A stretch of DNA of 64,000 nt from NCBI RefSeq assembly GCF_018310535.1, contig NZ_CP074102.1, positions 8,432,001 through 8,496,000 of the forward strand. Reading direction: 5' to 3'. The position numbers were made by a program, and so were the translations under genes. The notes under the pieces are model-generated. The model ran no database searches. It saw nothing but the letters and a program-made list of their open reading frames with translations, and was not told the DNA's origin. Each line of letters opens with the position of its first letter. Positions within the stretch are counted from its first letter, which is position 1. Shown one piece after another: positions 8,489 through 17,334 of the stretch. This DNA comes from Streptomyces mirabilis (GTDB lineage: Bacteria; Actinomycetota; Actinomycetes; Streptomycetales; Streptomycetaceae).

Positions 8489-9795
8489 TGTACGTCGACA
8501 CGATCACCGACGTCTGTGTGTGGAGCGGCGGGCGGTGGCTGGACGCGCGGGACGTGCACGTGGCGGACGGGCGGGTGACGGCGGTCGTCGGGGCCGGCGA
8601 ACTGCCCTGTGGACAGCGGGTATTGGCGGCGGCGGGCGGGCATCTGATCCCGGGCCTCGTCAACACGCATACCCACCTCCACCAGGCGTGCATGCGCGGC
8701 ATCGGCGAAGGCGAGCCGCTGCTGTCCTGGCTGCGAACCGTCGGCGAGGAGACCGTCGCGCTCACTCCCGATCGCGCCTACGCAGCGGCCGCCGCCGCGG
8801 CGACGGAGGCCCTGCGCAGCGGCACCACCACCCTGGTGGACCACATGTGGCCGAACCCGTCCGCCGAGATCCACGACGCGGTGCTGCGCGCCCTGCACGA
8901 CTCGGGGATCCGCGCGGTGCTGTGCCGCGGCATGGCCGACCGGGCGGACCCGTCCCGCAGGTGGGGCTTCGACCCACGTCTCATGCAGCCGCTGGACAGC
9001 GCCCTCGCGCACACCGACGAGTTGGTGGACGCCACGGCGGGCAGCCGCGTCTCGGTGGGGCTCGCCGTACCCAATCCGCGCAGCCTCACTCCTTCGGGAA
9101 TGCGGCAGGTACGGACGTACGCCGAAGAGCGGGACCTGCCGGTGTCGATCCACCTCCTGGAGACGGCGACGGACGACTTGATGTGCCGGGAGCACACCGG
9201 TCAAGGAGCCGTGGAATACCTGGAGGCGGCCGGATTCCTGTGGGAGCGGCTGCTCGCCGTGCACTGTGTGGAGCTGGACGCGGCGGGCCGTGCGGCGCTC
9301 GCCCGGCACAGAGTCGGCGTCTCCTACAACCCGCTCAGCAATATGCGGCTGGGCAGCGGCATCGCCCCCGTGATCGCCATGCGGGAAGCGGGACTTCGGG
9401 TAGGGCTCGGGGTCGACGGGGCCGCCAGCAACGACACCCAGGACATTCTGGAGGCCATGCGGATCGGGGCGTATCTGCAGCGTGCAGCGCACCAGCGGGC
9501 CGATCTGCTCGGCTTCACCGAGATGCTGGCCATCGCCGCCGGCGGCGCCAACGAGGTGCTCGGGCTCGATTCCCGCGCGGACGGTGTGGTGGCCGGTGCC
9601 AGGGCCGACCTCGTGCTGCACCGCTTCGAGCGGGACTACGCGTGCCTTCCGGTGCACGATCCGGGCGCAACGCTGCTGACCTGCGCGAGCAGCCGGACCG
9701 TGGACACGGTCCTGGTGGCGGGCGAGGCGGTGGTGCGGGACGGGCGCAGTGCGCGCCTGTCCGAGGCGTTCCTGGTGGACCTGTTGTCGCGATAG
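8488..9795 (+). CDS. Amidohydrolase of the chlorohydrolase / guanine-deaminase type
   Basis: A 435-residue cytosolic metal-dependent deaminase or hydrolase. It shows LVNTHTHLHQ (HxH at residues 61 and 63), the SGTTTLVDHMW strand, a metal histidine in LLAVHCVEL, and the catalytic aspartate in GLGVDGAASND, the pattern of the TRZ/ATZ/guanine deaminase/8-oxoguanine deaminase/SAH deaminase group. A C-terminal VDTVLVAGEAVVRDGR strand completes the composite domain. Its ATG overlaps the permease stop by one base. Next to two nucleobase permeases, a purine deaminase role is most likely; aminopterin or triazine substrates are possible. The exact ring cannot be read from the sequence. Confidence 0.85.
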   Translation: MYVDTITDVCVWSGGRWLDARDVHVADGRVTAVVGAGELPCGQRVLAAAGGHLIPGLVNTHTHLHQACMRGIGEGEPLLSWLRTVGEETVALTPDRAYAAAAAAATEALRSGTTTLVDHMWPNPSAEIHDAVLRALHDSGIRAVLCRGMADRADPSRRWGFDPRLMQPLDSALAHTDELVDATAGSRVSVGLAVPNPRSLTPSGMRQVRTYAEERDLPVSIHLLETATDDLMCREHTGQGAVEYLEAAGFLWERLLAVHCVELDAAGRAALARHRVGVSYNPLSNMRLGSGIAPVIAMREAGLRVGLGVDGAASNDTQDILEAMRIGAYLQRAAHQRADLLGFTEMLAIAAGGANEVLGLDSRADGVVAGARADLVLHRFERDYACLPVHDPGATLLTCASSRTVDTVLVAGEAVVRDGRSARLSEAFLVDLLSR

Positions 9796-10156
9796 AGGCC
9801 ACCCTCTGGTGATCGCCCTTCGAATACGGTGGGCGGCGCCGAGCGCACAGCATCGGGGGTGGTCCCGATTTCGGCCCGTACCGCCGCCACACCGACGTCG
9901 TCGTTCGTCGTGGACGTGCTGTCGCAGTAACAGAACTGGTTCCCGGACGAAACACGGTGCCGCCAGGCTGACTTCATCGCGCATGGCCCCTGTCGACGGG
10001 GCGAATGCCAGCCCACGGCGCCGGGCCCACGGACGGGTCCGAGGCTGACCGTGCCCGCGGACCTCTGTGTGTCCGCGGTGGGGGTGCAGGGGCGGTGACT
10101 GCACCCCGTAGGACTCGGAGAACAACACTCCGACGTACTCAGGGGTACTTGCCGCG
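9796..10156. other. Intergenic region between deaminase and oxygenase
   Basis: There is no gene in these 361 bases. Two adjacent hairpins lie at 10055-10107. The rest shows no clear motif. Confidence 0.5.
10055..10107. terminator. Pair of adjacent GC hairpins
   Basis: CCGCGGAC at 10055-10062 pairs with GTCCGCGG at 10071-10078, and GGGGTGCA at 10081-10088 pairs with TGCACCCC at 10100-10107. Both stems are perfect over 8 bp and they are two bases apart. They may terminate the permease-deaminase transcript, or form a leader structure 50 bases before the oxygenase start. There is no T-run. Confidence 0.45.
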
Positions 10157-11179
10157 ATGACTGACATCACGACGCGTGCTGTGCCGCACACGAAGCCTCA
10201 ATCGACGTACGGCCTCGCCGAACTCGAGAAGGAAACCCGCATGGGCGGGGCCGGAAGCGAGACCACGGCGCGGGAGATCCGCTGCATCGACCTCTCCGGC
10301 TTCGAGGCCCGCAAGGCCGAGATCACCGAGGAGCTGTGGGCGGCGGCCACGGACATCGGGTTCTTCCAGCTGGTCAACCACGGCATCGAACAGGCTTTGG
10401 TGGACGAGGCGTTCTCGAACGCCGAGGGATTTTTCGCGCTGCCCGAGGCCCACAAGGCCCGGCATGGGCTGAAGAAGGGCCTCAACTCCGGGTGGGAGTC
10501 CATGACCCAGGTCAGGCCGTCCGTCGGGACACCGGACCAGAAGGAGTCGTACCAGGTCACCCGCCCTCACATGGAGGGGCTCTGGCCCGACGACGTCCTG
10601 CCTGAATTCCGGCTGCGCGCCCTCGACTTCGAGGCGCGCTGCCGCGAGGTGGCGATGCGGGTCCTGTCCTGCTTCGCGGACAAGCTGGGCTTCGACAGCG
10701 ACTTCTTCACTCGCGCCCACGACCCGCGGAGCGAGCACTACCAGTCCACCCTGCGGATGCTGCACTACTTCGCGCTCCCCGAGGACGCCGAGCCCGACCC
10801 GAGCGTGTGGCGGGCCGGTGCGCACACCGACTTCGACTGCCTGACGCTGCTCTTCCAGCGGGACGGGCAGGGCGGGCTGCAGGTGTGCCCGGGAAAGGAG
10901 GCTGCGGCACAGGAGTGGACTCCCGTGGTGCCCTCGGCCGACGCCGTCACCTGCAACATCGGCGACATGCTGATGCGGTGGAGCGACGACCGGCTTCCGT
11001 CCAACTTCCACCGGGTCAAGTCCCCGGGCCCCGGCGAGGACCGGGGCGCCCGCTACAGCATCGCCTTCTTCGCCCAGGCCGATCGTGACGTGGTGATCGA
11101 GGGGCCGGACGGCCGGTATCTGCCGATCACGGCGGAGCAGTATATCCAGCAGCGCATCGCCGCCAACTTCGCACGGTAA
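10157..11179 (+). CDS. 2-oxoglutarate/Fe(II) oxygenase, isopenicillin N synthase family
   Basis: A 340-residue soluble dioxygenase. The N-terminal DIOX_N region reads DIGFFQLVNHGI. The catalytic jelly roll carries the iron triad H223 and D225 in AGAHTDFDCLTLL and H285 in LPSNFHRVKSP, plus the 2-oxoglutarate-binding R299 in ARYSIAFF. IPNS-family members hydroxylate, desaturate or cyclise diverse small molecules. It sits ten bases upstream of the second NCS2 permease and after the deaminase, so a hydroxylation step on an imported purine or pyrimidine is a reasonable inference, as in thymine 7-hydroxylase. The substrate itself is not determinable. Confidence 0.88.
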   Translation: MTDITTRAVPHTKPQSTYGLAELEKETRMGGAGSETTAREIRCIDLSGFEARKAEITEELWAAATDIGFFQLVNHGIEQALVDEAFSNAEGFFALPEAHKARHGLKKGLNSGWESMTQVRPSVGTPDQKESYQVTRPHMEGLWPDDVLPEFRLRALDFEARCREVAMRVLSCFADKLGFDSDFFTRAHDPRSEHYQSTLRMLHYFALPEDAEPDPSVWRAGAHTDFDCLTLLFQRDGQGGLQVCPGKEAAAQEWTPVVPSADAVTCNIGDMLMRWSDDRLPSNFHRVKSPGPGEDRGARYSIAFFAQADRDVVIEGPDGRYLPITAEQYIQQRIAANFAR

Positions 11180-11189
11180 GGGGTCTGTT

Positions 11190-12557
11190 GTGATGATGTC
11201 CGCGAAGGAGCGGGCGCCGTTCGGGCGGCTCGCGGTGCTGGGTCTCCAGCACGTTCTGGTGATGTACACGGGCTGTGTCACGGTGCCGCTCGTCTTCGGC
11301 GCGGCCGCCGGGCTCGATGCCTCGACCATTGCTCTGCTCATCAACGCGGACCTGCTGGTCGCGGGCGTCGTCACGATGATTCAGGGCGCGGGCGTCGGGC
11401 GGGTGCTCGGCGTCCGCATGCCCGTGATGGCCGGCGCGGCCTTCACCGCCGTGACGCCGATGATCCTGATCGCCGGTGAGTACGGGCTCCAGGCCGTATA
11501 CGGTTCGATGCTCGCCGCAGGACTCTTCGGCCTGCTCGTCGCCTGGCCGTTCGCCAAGGCAGCGCGCTTCTTCCCGCCGCTGGTGAGCGGTGTGGTGATC
11601 ACCGTGGTCGGCCTGGCGCTGATCGGTGTCGGCGTCAACCTTGTCGTCGGCAGCGACCCCAAGGCGGCGGACTACGCGGCGCCGTCGCGCCTCGCCCTCG
11701 CCGCCTTCGTCGTCATCGTGATCCTGCTGGTGGCGAGGTTCGGCCGGGGTTTTCTGGCCCAGACCGGTGTCCTGCTCGGGCTGCTGGCCGGTACCGCGGT
11801 CGCTGTACCGCTGGGTCTGGTGGACCTGTCCGCCGCCCGTGGCGCCGACTGGATCGGGCTGTCTGCTCCGTTCCACTTCGGCGCGCCCGAGTTCCCGCCG
11901 GTCGCGGTCATCTCCATGTGTGTCGTGATGCTGGTCCTGTTCGCCGAGTCGACCGCGGATCTGATCGCGGTCGCCGAACTCACCGGCAAGGAGCTGACGA
12001 CCGCGGACATGGCGCGCGGGCTGGCCGCCGACGGCCTGTCGGGGGTGCTCGGCGGAGTGATGAACGCCTTCATCGACACCGTCTTCGCCCAGAACGTGGG
12101 CCTGGTGTCGATGACCCGGGTGCGCAGCCGTCATGTGGTCACCGTCGCGGGCGCCATCCTGGTTGCCCTGGGCCTGGTTCCCAAGCTGGGGGCGGTGGTG
12201 GCCGGGCTGCCCGGACCGGTCGTGGGCGCGGCGGGACTGGTCATGTTCGCCACGGTCGCTGCCGTCGGCATCAGCACACTGCGGAAGGTCGAGTTCGAGG
12301 GAACGCACAACCTGCTGATCGTCGCCGTGTCGATCGGCGTGGGCATGGCGCCCGACGTGGCACCGGACCTCTACTCCCGTTTCCCGGACGGTGTGCGCAT
12401 CGTGCTGGGCTCACCGGTGACGAGCGCGACCCTGATCGCGTTCGGGCTGAACCTGGCCTTCAACCGGACCCGCCCGGCACGCACGGCGGAGGACGAGGCA
12501 GAGGCAGAGAAGCAGACTCGGCCGACGTCCACCACTCCGGCGGAATACGTCCCATAG
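11190..12557 (+). CDS. NCS2 nucleobase permease, xanthine/uric acid type
   Basis: A second NCS2 symporter of 455 residues and about 14 helices. It has LGLQHVLVMYTG at the start, the glutamate-bearing helix LFAESTADLIAVAEL and the FAQNVGLVSMTRVRSRHV motif. The QNVGL form is the one usual in xanthine/urate transporters such as PbuX. The start is GTG at 11190 or the ATG at 11193; an AAGGGG site precedes both. The last 30 residues are a charged tail. It follows the oxygenase by ten bases, so the two form an operon. Confidence 0.9.
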   Translation: MMMSAKERAPFGRLAVLGLQHVLVMYTGCVTVPLVFGAAAGLDASTIALLINADLLVAGVVTMIQGAGVGRVLGVRMPVMAGAAFTAVTPMILIAGEYGLQAVYGSMLAAGLFGLLVAWPFAKAARFFPPLVSGVVITVVGLALIGVGVNLVVGSDPKAADYAAPSRLALAAFVVIVILLVARFGRGFLAQTGVLLGLLAGTAVAVPLGLVDLSAARGADWIGLSAPFHFGAPEFPPVAVISMCVVMLVLFAESTADLIAVAELTGKELTTADMARGLAADGLSGVLGGVMNAFIDTVFAQNVGLVSMTRVRSRHVVTVAGAILVALGLVPKLGAVVAGLPGPVVGAAGLVMFATVAAVGISTLRKVEFEGTHNLLIVAVSIGVGMAPDVAPDLYSRFPDGVRIVLGSPVTSATLIAFGLNLAFNRTRPARTAEDEAEAEKQTRPTSTTPAEYVP

Positions 12558-12716
12558 CGCGGGTAAGGGCAGGGCAAGGGCAAGGGCGCGAGGTCGTTCA
12601 GGCTCTCGACGTCCGGCGGATCGGGCAGCGCGCAGGCATCGCCACGAATCGGACCTGCTGGAGTGGCCGACCAAGATGATTGAGCAGCTATCGTCGACTG
12701 CGGCTGCCGCCACCCG

Positions 12717-12736
12717 CCTGAGTACGGGGACTCAGG
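12717..12736. terminator. Small hairpin between convergent genes
   Basis: CCTGAGT at 12717-12723 pairs with ACTCAGG at 12730-12736. It lies between the permease and the LacI gene, which converge, and may terminate both transcripts. Confidence 0.35.
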
Positions 12737-12815
12737 CCCCTGCCACCGAGCGCGCCGGGGATCTTTGGAGGGTCGGTGGGAGCGTCCGCCACGGCGTCCT
12801 TCAACCGCCGCGTAC

Positions 12816-13886
12816 CTACGGTCTCGCATTGATGGAGCGCGCACTCTGGCGCATGACCAGGTGTGTGCCGAGCATGACGCTCTGGGCGGAGTGCAACGGG
12901 TCGTCGCGGTGCAGCGCCATCCGCACCGCGGTGCGGCCCAGTTCGTCGAAGGGCACGTGCACGGAATTCAGCGGTGGGTAGAGGTCGGCGCAGATCGGCT
13001 CGTCGTTGTAGCCGATGAGCGACAGGTCGTCCGGAATGGACAGGCCGGCCTCGCGGGCGGCGGCCATCGCGCCGGCAGCGAGGTAGTCGTCGAAGCAGAA
13101 CACCGCGGTGTACGGCAGTGGCCCGGAGGCCAGGTGGGTGCGCACGGTCTCATAACCGAACGGCCGGTCGGCCCGTCCGACGTAGAGGAGTCCCGGATCC
13201 GGGGTGATGCCGTAGTCCTCATGCGCGCGGCGGTATCCGGCGATGCGCAGGTTGGTCGTGGTGTGGTCATGGAGGCCGCCGAGGAGGGCGATGCGCCGGT
13301 GGCCCAGGGACAGCAGGTGGCTGACGGCGGCGTGGGCGCCGCCTTCGTTGTCGTAGTCCACGACCGTGATCGGCAGGTCGGGCGCGGGGGCGGGGCGACC
13401 GCAGAGCACCAGCCGGGAGCCGCTGGCGTCGAGGACGCGGGCGAAGCGGGAGATGCGCTCGGCGTAGTGGGGCGTGACGAACGTTCCGCCGATGAGCACG
13501 ACCGCCTCGGTGCTGTGCTGGCGCAGTGTCTCCAGCAGTGCCATCTCCCGGTCCGGGTCGCTCCTGGTGGAACAGACGATGCAGAGCCGGTTCTCGTTGA
13601 TGGCCTGCTCTTCGATGCCGCCGGCGACCCGGTTGTGGAACTGCCAGGACAGCGACGGCAACAGGATCGCCACGGTGCGTGAGTGCGGTGCCGACAAGGC
13701 GCGCGCCTGGGCGTTGACCACGTAGTCGAGATCTCTGATGGCCCGCTGCACGCGGGCCTGAGCCGTGGGGGAGACCGGGCGGTTGCCGGTCAGAACCCGG
13801 GAGACGGTCGCCGGGGAGACGCCGGCCCGGGCGGCGACATCGCGGATGGTGGCGGCACGCGGAGCCGCGTCCTGGCTGTCGTGCAT
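12816..13886 (-). CDS. LacI-family transcriptional regulator
   Basis: A 356-residue DNA-binding repressor. Residues about 12-60 form the LacI helix-turn-helix and hinge (TIRDVAARAGVSPATVSRVL, then DLDYVVNAQARAL). The rest is a periplasmic-binding-protein-like effector domain with VAILLPSLSWQFHNRV, YRRAHEDYGITPDPGLL, a CFDDYLAAGAM segment and the usual SLIGYNDEP. It is the last gene of the leftward sugar-import operon, 47 bases after the second permease. Perfect AACCGGTT-centred palindromes in the divergent promoter and before the DUF2264 gene fit the known LacI-family operator type, so it probably represses the whole locus until a lyase product binds it. Confidence 0.92.
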   Translation of the reverse strand: MHDSQDAAPRAATIRDVAARAGVSPATVSRVLTGNRPVSPTAQARVQRAIRDLDYVVNAQARALSAPHSRTVAILLPSLSWQFHNRVAGGIEEQAINENRLCIVCSTRSDPDREMALLETLRQHSTEAVVLIGGTFVTPHYAERISRFARVLDASGSRLVLCGRPAPAPDLPITVVDYDNEGGAHAAVSHLLSLGHRRIALLGGLHDHTTTNLRIAGYRRAHEDYGITPDPGLLYVGRADRPFGYETVRTHLASGPLPYTAVFCFDDYLAAGAMAAAREAGLSIPDDLSLIGYNDEPICADLYPPLNSVHVPFDELGRTAVRMALHRDDPLHSAQSVMLGTHLVMRQSARSINARP

Positions 13887-13933
13887 ATCTGAAGTATACG
13901 GTTGCCTGTCTGTTTCCTCTGGAGCCAACGGGC

Positions 13934-14860
13934 TCACTTGAGCATCCCCACGGTGAGGCCGGCCTGGATGCGCCGCTGGAGCATCAGATAGAGGGCGATC
14001 ACGGGGACGGCCGCGATGACGAGTCCGGCGAACAGGGCGCTCCAGTCCGCCTCGTAGCCCTGCTGGCTGGACAGGCTCGCCAGGCCCTGGGACAGGACGT
14101 ACTTGTCGCGGTCGGTGTTGAGCGCGACCGGCAGCAGGTACTGGTTCCACATGCCGAGGAAGTTGAAGATGCCGACCGACAGCAGACCGGGCTTGGCCAT
14201 GGGCAGCATGATTCGGAAGAATATGGCCTCCTGCGAGGCGCCGTCGATGAGGGCGGCCTCGGCGACGGCCGTGGGCAGGGTGCGGAAGAAACTGGTCAGG
14301 AAGAAGACCGTGAACGGCAGCGCGTACGCCGTGTAGACCAGGATCATTCCCTCGTAACTGCCGAGCAGGCCGAGGTTCTTGACGATGAAGAAGAGCGGGA
14401 CGAGGGCGAGGACGACGGGGAAGGCCATGCCGGCGACGAACGTGTAGTAGATCAGCCGGGATCCGGGGAAGGTGAACCGGGCCAGCACGTAGGCGACCAT
14501 CGAACCCAGGATCATCGTGAGGGCCAGCGCGCCGAACACGACGATGAGGGTGTTGACGAAGAAGTCGCCGATGCTCGCCTTGGACCAGGCCCGGGCGAAG
14601 TTGTCGGCGTGCCAGGTGCTGGGGAGCTGCCACGGGTTGCCGAACAGCTCGCTGTTGTCCTTGAAAGCGCTGATCAGGGCCCACAGCAGAGGCACGGTGG
14701 ACAGCAGGGCCCAGACGGCGAGCAGAGCGTGGGTCACGCCGGTGGCCAGGGGAGCGCCGGGGCGGGTGCGGTGGGGCGAAGTCGTCGTCGGGCCGGCCTC
14801 AGAACTCGATCGTTCGGCCAGGGGGGCAGTGGGGCGGGTGCGTTGGGGCGAAGTCGTCAT
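13934..14860 (-). CDS. Carbohydrate ABC transporter permease, MalG/NgcG type
   Basis: A 308-residue inner-membrane permease with six predicted helices, starting TGVTHALLAVWALLSTVPLLW. The EAA loop, which contacts the ATPase, reads EAALIDGASQEAIFFRIMLP and is followed by PMAKPGLLSVGIF. It pairs with the permease at 14871 and the lipoprotein at 15849. No ATPase gene is present; in Streptomyces such importers share the MsiK ATPase encoded elsewhere. The first 24 residues come from a 72-bp tandem duplication that relocated the start codon: the ATG at 14860 is intact and the former start, 72 bases inside, is now ACG. Confidence 0.9.
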   Translation of the reverse strand: MTTSPQRTRPTAPLAERSSSEAGPTTTSPHRTRPGAPLATGVTHALLAVWALLSTVPLLWALISAFKDNSELFGNPWQLPSTWHADNFARAWSKASIGDFFVNTLIVVFGALALTMILGSMVAYVLARFTFPGSRLIYYTFVAGMAFPVVLALVPLFFIVKNLGLLGSYEGMILVYTAYALPFTVFFLTSFFRTLPTAVAEAALIDGASQEAIFFRIMLPMAKPGLLSVGIFNFLGMWNQYLLPVALNTDRDKYVLSQGLASLSSQQGYEADWSALFAGLVIAAVPVIALYLMLQRRIQAGLTVGMLK

Positions 14861-14885
14861 CGGGCCGGCCTCAGAACTCGATCGT
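14761..14885. repeat. 72-bp-period tandem duplication across a gene junction
   Basis: Bases 14761-14813 repeat at 14833-14885 with two differences in 53. Each copy holds the final codons and TGA of the upstream permease, the spacer and the first codons of the downstream permease. One difference turns the inner ATG into ACG. The period is 24 codons, so the downstream frame is kept and the old stop region is read in another frame as an SSSEAGP linker. Confidence 0.85.
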
Positions 14886-15779
14886 GGTCTTCTTGCGGGA
14901 GGTGCCGAAGGTGAGCGCCGTCATCAGCAGGCTCAGCAGGCTCAGCAGCACACCGATCGCGGTGGCGTAGCCGAAGTTGCCCTTCTGGAACGCGGACAGG
15001 TAGAGGTACTGGGACAGCACCATGGTGGAGTTGTCCGGTCCGCCGGAGGGGGCGAGAACCATGAACAAGGCGAACGCGTCGAGCGCGTGGATGCCCAGAT
15101 ATATCCAGGCGACCTGGACGGTCTCCCGCAGCAGCGGCAGGGTGATGCGGGTCAGTGTCTGGAACCGTCCGGCGCCGTCCAGTTCGGCGGCCTCGAAGAT
15201 GTCCTTGGGAATGGACTGCATCGCGGCGCTGAACAGCACGACGTAGAACCCGACGCCGGCCCAGACCAGCACGCCGATCAGCGCCCACAGCGCGACGGTC
15301 GGGTCGCCGAGCCAGGAGTGCGCCAGCCCGCCCAGCCCGATTGCCTCCAGCCCCCCGTTGAGCAGCCCGATCTGAGGGTTGTAGATGAACTGCCAGAGAA
15401 CCGCCGTGATCACCACGGGGAGGATGTGCGGAAGGAAGTAGACGCGGCTGTAGAAGGCCGAGCCGCGGACTCCCGCCACCTTGCCCCCCGAGCCGCCGAC
15501 GTTGAGCATGGCGGCGAAGAACAGTCCGAGCGCGATCGTGACCAGCGGCACCACCACCAGAAGCAACCCGTTGTGAGCCAAGGCCCGCCAGAATTCCGGG
15601 TCCTGAAGCAGGCGCTGGAAGTTGTCGAACCCGACGAAGGGCTTGTCTGCGGTGAACCCCGACCAGCTGGTCAGCGAGATCTGGAACGCCTGCGCGTAGG
15701 GGGAGACCACCAGCACCGCGTACAGGGTGAGCGGCAGTGCCAGGAAGAGAAGGATGATGCGGGTTTTTCCGTGGTTCAC
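14871..15779 (-). CDS. Carbohydrate ABC transporter permease, MalF/NgcF type
   Basis: A 302-residue permease with a first helix IILLFLALPLTLYAVLVV, later helices, and an EAA loop FEAAELDGAGRFQTLTRITLP. It forms the transmembrane pair with the following gene, whose start lies 11 bases past this stop. It follows the binding protein at 15849 by about 70 bases. Together the three encode a CUT1 importer for oligosaccharides. Confidence 0.92.
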   Translation of the reverse strand: MNHGKTRIILLFLALPLTLYAVLVVSPYAQAFQISLTSWSGFTADKPFVGFDNFQRLLQDPEFWRALAHNGLLLVVVPLVTIALGLFFAAMLNVGGSGGKVAGVRGSAFYSRVYFLPHILPVVITAVLWQFIYNPQIGLLNGGLEAIGLGGLAHSWLGDPTVALWALIGVLVWAGVGFYVVLFSAAMQSIPKDIFEAAELDGAGRFQTLTRITLPLLRETVQVAWIYLGIHALDAFALFMVLAPSGGPDNSTMVLSQYLYLSAFQKGNFGYATAIGVLLSLLSLLMTALTFGTSRKKTTIEF

Positions 15780-15848
15780 AAACGACTCCGGAAGTAGGGA
15801 GACGGGATCTGCCGCCCCAACCTCGTGAGGGCGGCAGATCGGATCCGG

Positions 15849-17270
15849 CTAGCGCTTGAACTTCGTGATGGAGGAGTCGGCGGCGACGGCGTCGGCCTTG
15901 GCCTGCATCTTGGAGAGGAAGACGGCCGCGTCGGTGCGCCCGGCGAGCAGGTTGGCTATCTCGGTCTTCAACGTGGTGGCCAGGTCGGCGTACCAGCTGG
16001 GGAACAGGTAGGAGAACAGGTCGTCCCCGGCCGCGTCGATGGCCTTCGTCACCGATCCCAGCGCGGTGGAACCGAAGTCCTCCTCGCCCGTTGCCCCCTT
16101 GACGACGGTGAGGGCATGGGTCGTCTTCGTGAAGTTGACCGCTGCCTCCTTGGAGAGCATCGTCCGCAGGTACTCCTTGCCGCCACGGACGTTCTTGGCC
16201 TTGGCGGGCACGACGTAGATCTCCCCGGCGACGGCGTGCAGCGCGGTCTGCGGCAGGCTGCCGGTCTTCGAGAGCGGGGGGACCGTGCCGAAGACCATGT
16301 CGAACCCGTCCGGGGTGATCGCCTTCATCTCGTTCTCGATGAACGATCCGGAGTGGTACAGCGCGGCCTTGCCCTGCACCCACGCGGTCTGCGCCTGGGT
16401 GTGGTCCAGTCCCTCGCTGCCCTTGAGGAAGTACCCGGACGAGGCCAGCGAGGCGATTGCCTCGGCGGCGGCCTTCACCGGCTCGGCCTGCCACGCCTTG
16501 GCTTCCAGATTGTCGATCGCCTTGATCACGTCGACCCCGCCCTGCTTCGCCGCGAGCGCCATCAGCGGGCTGAAGAAGTAGTCGGGCGCCGTCGTGCCGC
16601 CGTACGCGAACGGTGCGATGCCCGCCTTCTTGATCTTGGCGGCCAGCGCGGTCAGGCCGTCCCAGGTGGTCGGCCAGGTCCACCCGTGCTTGTCGAGCAG
16701 TGTCTTGGAGTACCAGAAGCCGCTGACGGTGAAGACGTACGGAAGACCCATCACCTTGCCGTCGAACGTGGCGGGGTCCAGCGCGCCCGACAGGAGGGTG
16801 TCCTCGACCGTGGTGTCCGGGTCGTCGGCCGAGGGGGCCTTCAGCAGGTCGGACAGGTTGGCCAGCTGACCGTCGGCAACCAGCGTGCCCAACACCATCT
16901 TCTTGGCACCACTGTTGTCGACGACGTCCGGCGGGTCGCCGGCGACGAACCGCGGCTGCAGTTCGGTCCCGATCTCGGTGATGCCGGAGTGGCTGACCTT
17001 CGCCTTCGGGAACTTCTTGGCGTACAGCTTCTCGTCGAACTTGGCGTAGTCGTCGCTGTAGCCGCCCTTGAAGACGACGACGTCCAGCGCGGCGTCCTCA
17101 GCGACGCCGAACGGGTTGGCGGCGGTGACCTTGCCTTCAGCCGCAGTGCCGCTGTCGCCGCTGGAGCCGGCGCACGCGGCCAGCAGGCCGGCGGCGGGCA
17201 CGGCGAGAGCGACGGCCGCTGTGGATCTCAGCAGGGCCCGCCGTGAGAAGGACGGGGGGAGGGTGTTCAT
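15849..17270 (-). CDS. Sugar ABC transporter substrate-binding lipoprotein, NgcE-like
   Basis: A 473-residue extracellular binding protein. The N-terminus SRRALLRSTAAVALAVPA carries twin arginines followed by a lipobox ending LLAAC, so it is a Tat-type lipoprotein. The mature part has the NgcE-like stretch KGGYSDDYAKFDEKLYAKKFPKA and LQPRFVAGDPPDVVDNSGA. NgcE proteins bind N-acetylglucosamine or chitobiose. Here the neighbours are a PL8 lyase and a glucuronyl-hydrolase-like protein, so an N-acetylhexosamine-uronate disaccharide is a likely ligand. The ATG at 17270 gives the signal peptide directly; the longer open frame upstream has no protein character. Confidence 0.92.
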   Translation of the reverse strand: MNTLPPSFSRRALLRSTAAVALAVPAAGLLAACAGSSGDSGTAAEGKVTAANPFGVAEDAALDVVVFKGGYSDDYAKFDEKLYAKKFPKAKVSHSGITEIGTELQPRFVAGDPPDVVDNSGAKKMVLGTLVADGQLANLSDLLKAPSADDPDTTVEDTLLSGALDPATFDGKVMGLPYVFTVSGFWYSKTLLDKHGWTWPTTWDGLTALAAKIKKAGIAPFAYGGTTAPDYFFSPLMALAAKQGGVDVIKAIDNLEAKAWQAEPVKAAAEAIASLASSGYFLKGSEGLDHTQAQTAWVQGKAALYHSGSFIENEMKAITPDGFDMVFGTVPPLSKTGSLPQTALHAVAGEIYVVPAKAKNVRGGKEYLRTMLSKEAAVNFTKTTHALTVVKGATGEEDFGSTALGSVTKAIDAAGDDLFSYLFPSWYADLATTLKTEIANLLAGRTDAAVFLSKMQAKADAVAADSSITKFKR

Positions 17271-17334
17271 TGGTGCCTCTCCTTGATTGCGATGGGGACG
17301 GTGCTGCGATGGGGTCGGCGCCGGACAGGCCGGG

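Noticed and set aside
7120..9795. 891-codon plus-strand frame joining permease and amidohydrolase
   Set aside because: The first 455 codons are an out-of-frame reading of the permease; the true amidohydrolase start is the ATG at 8488.
8449..10191. 580-codon minus-strand open frame opposite the amidohydrolase
   Set aside because: It has His/Arg/Gly-rich shadow composition and no domain; the plus strand has a full deaminase.
12560..12595. AAGGGC-rich tract considered as a G-quadruplex or regulatory repeat
   Set aside because: It is short and irregular, and G-runs of three are common by chance at this GC content.
12816..14684. Single 622-codon minus-strand frame spanning the LacI gene and the antisense-frame region of the permease
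   Set aside because: Only the last 356 residues look like protein; the front part is an arginine/proline-rich shadow of the permease in another frame.
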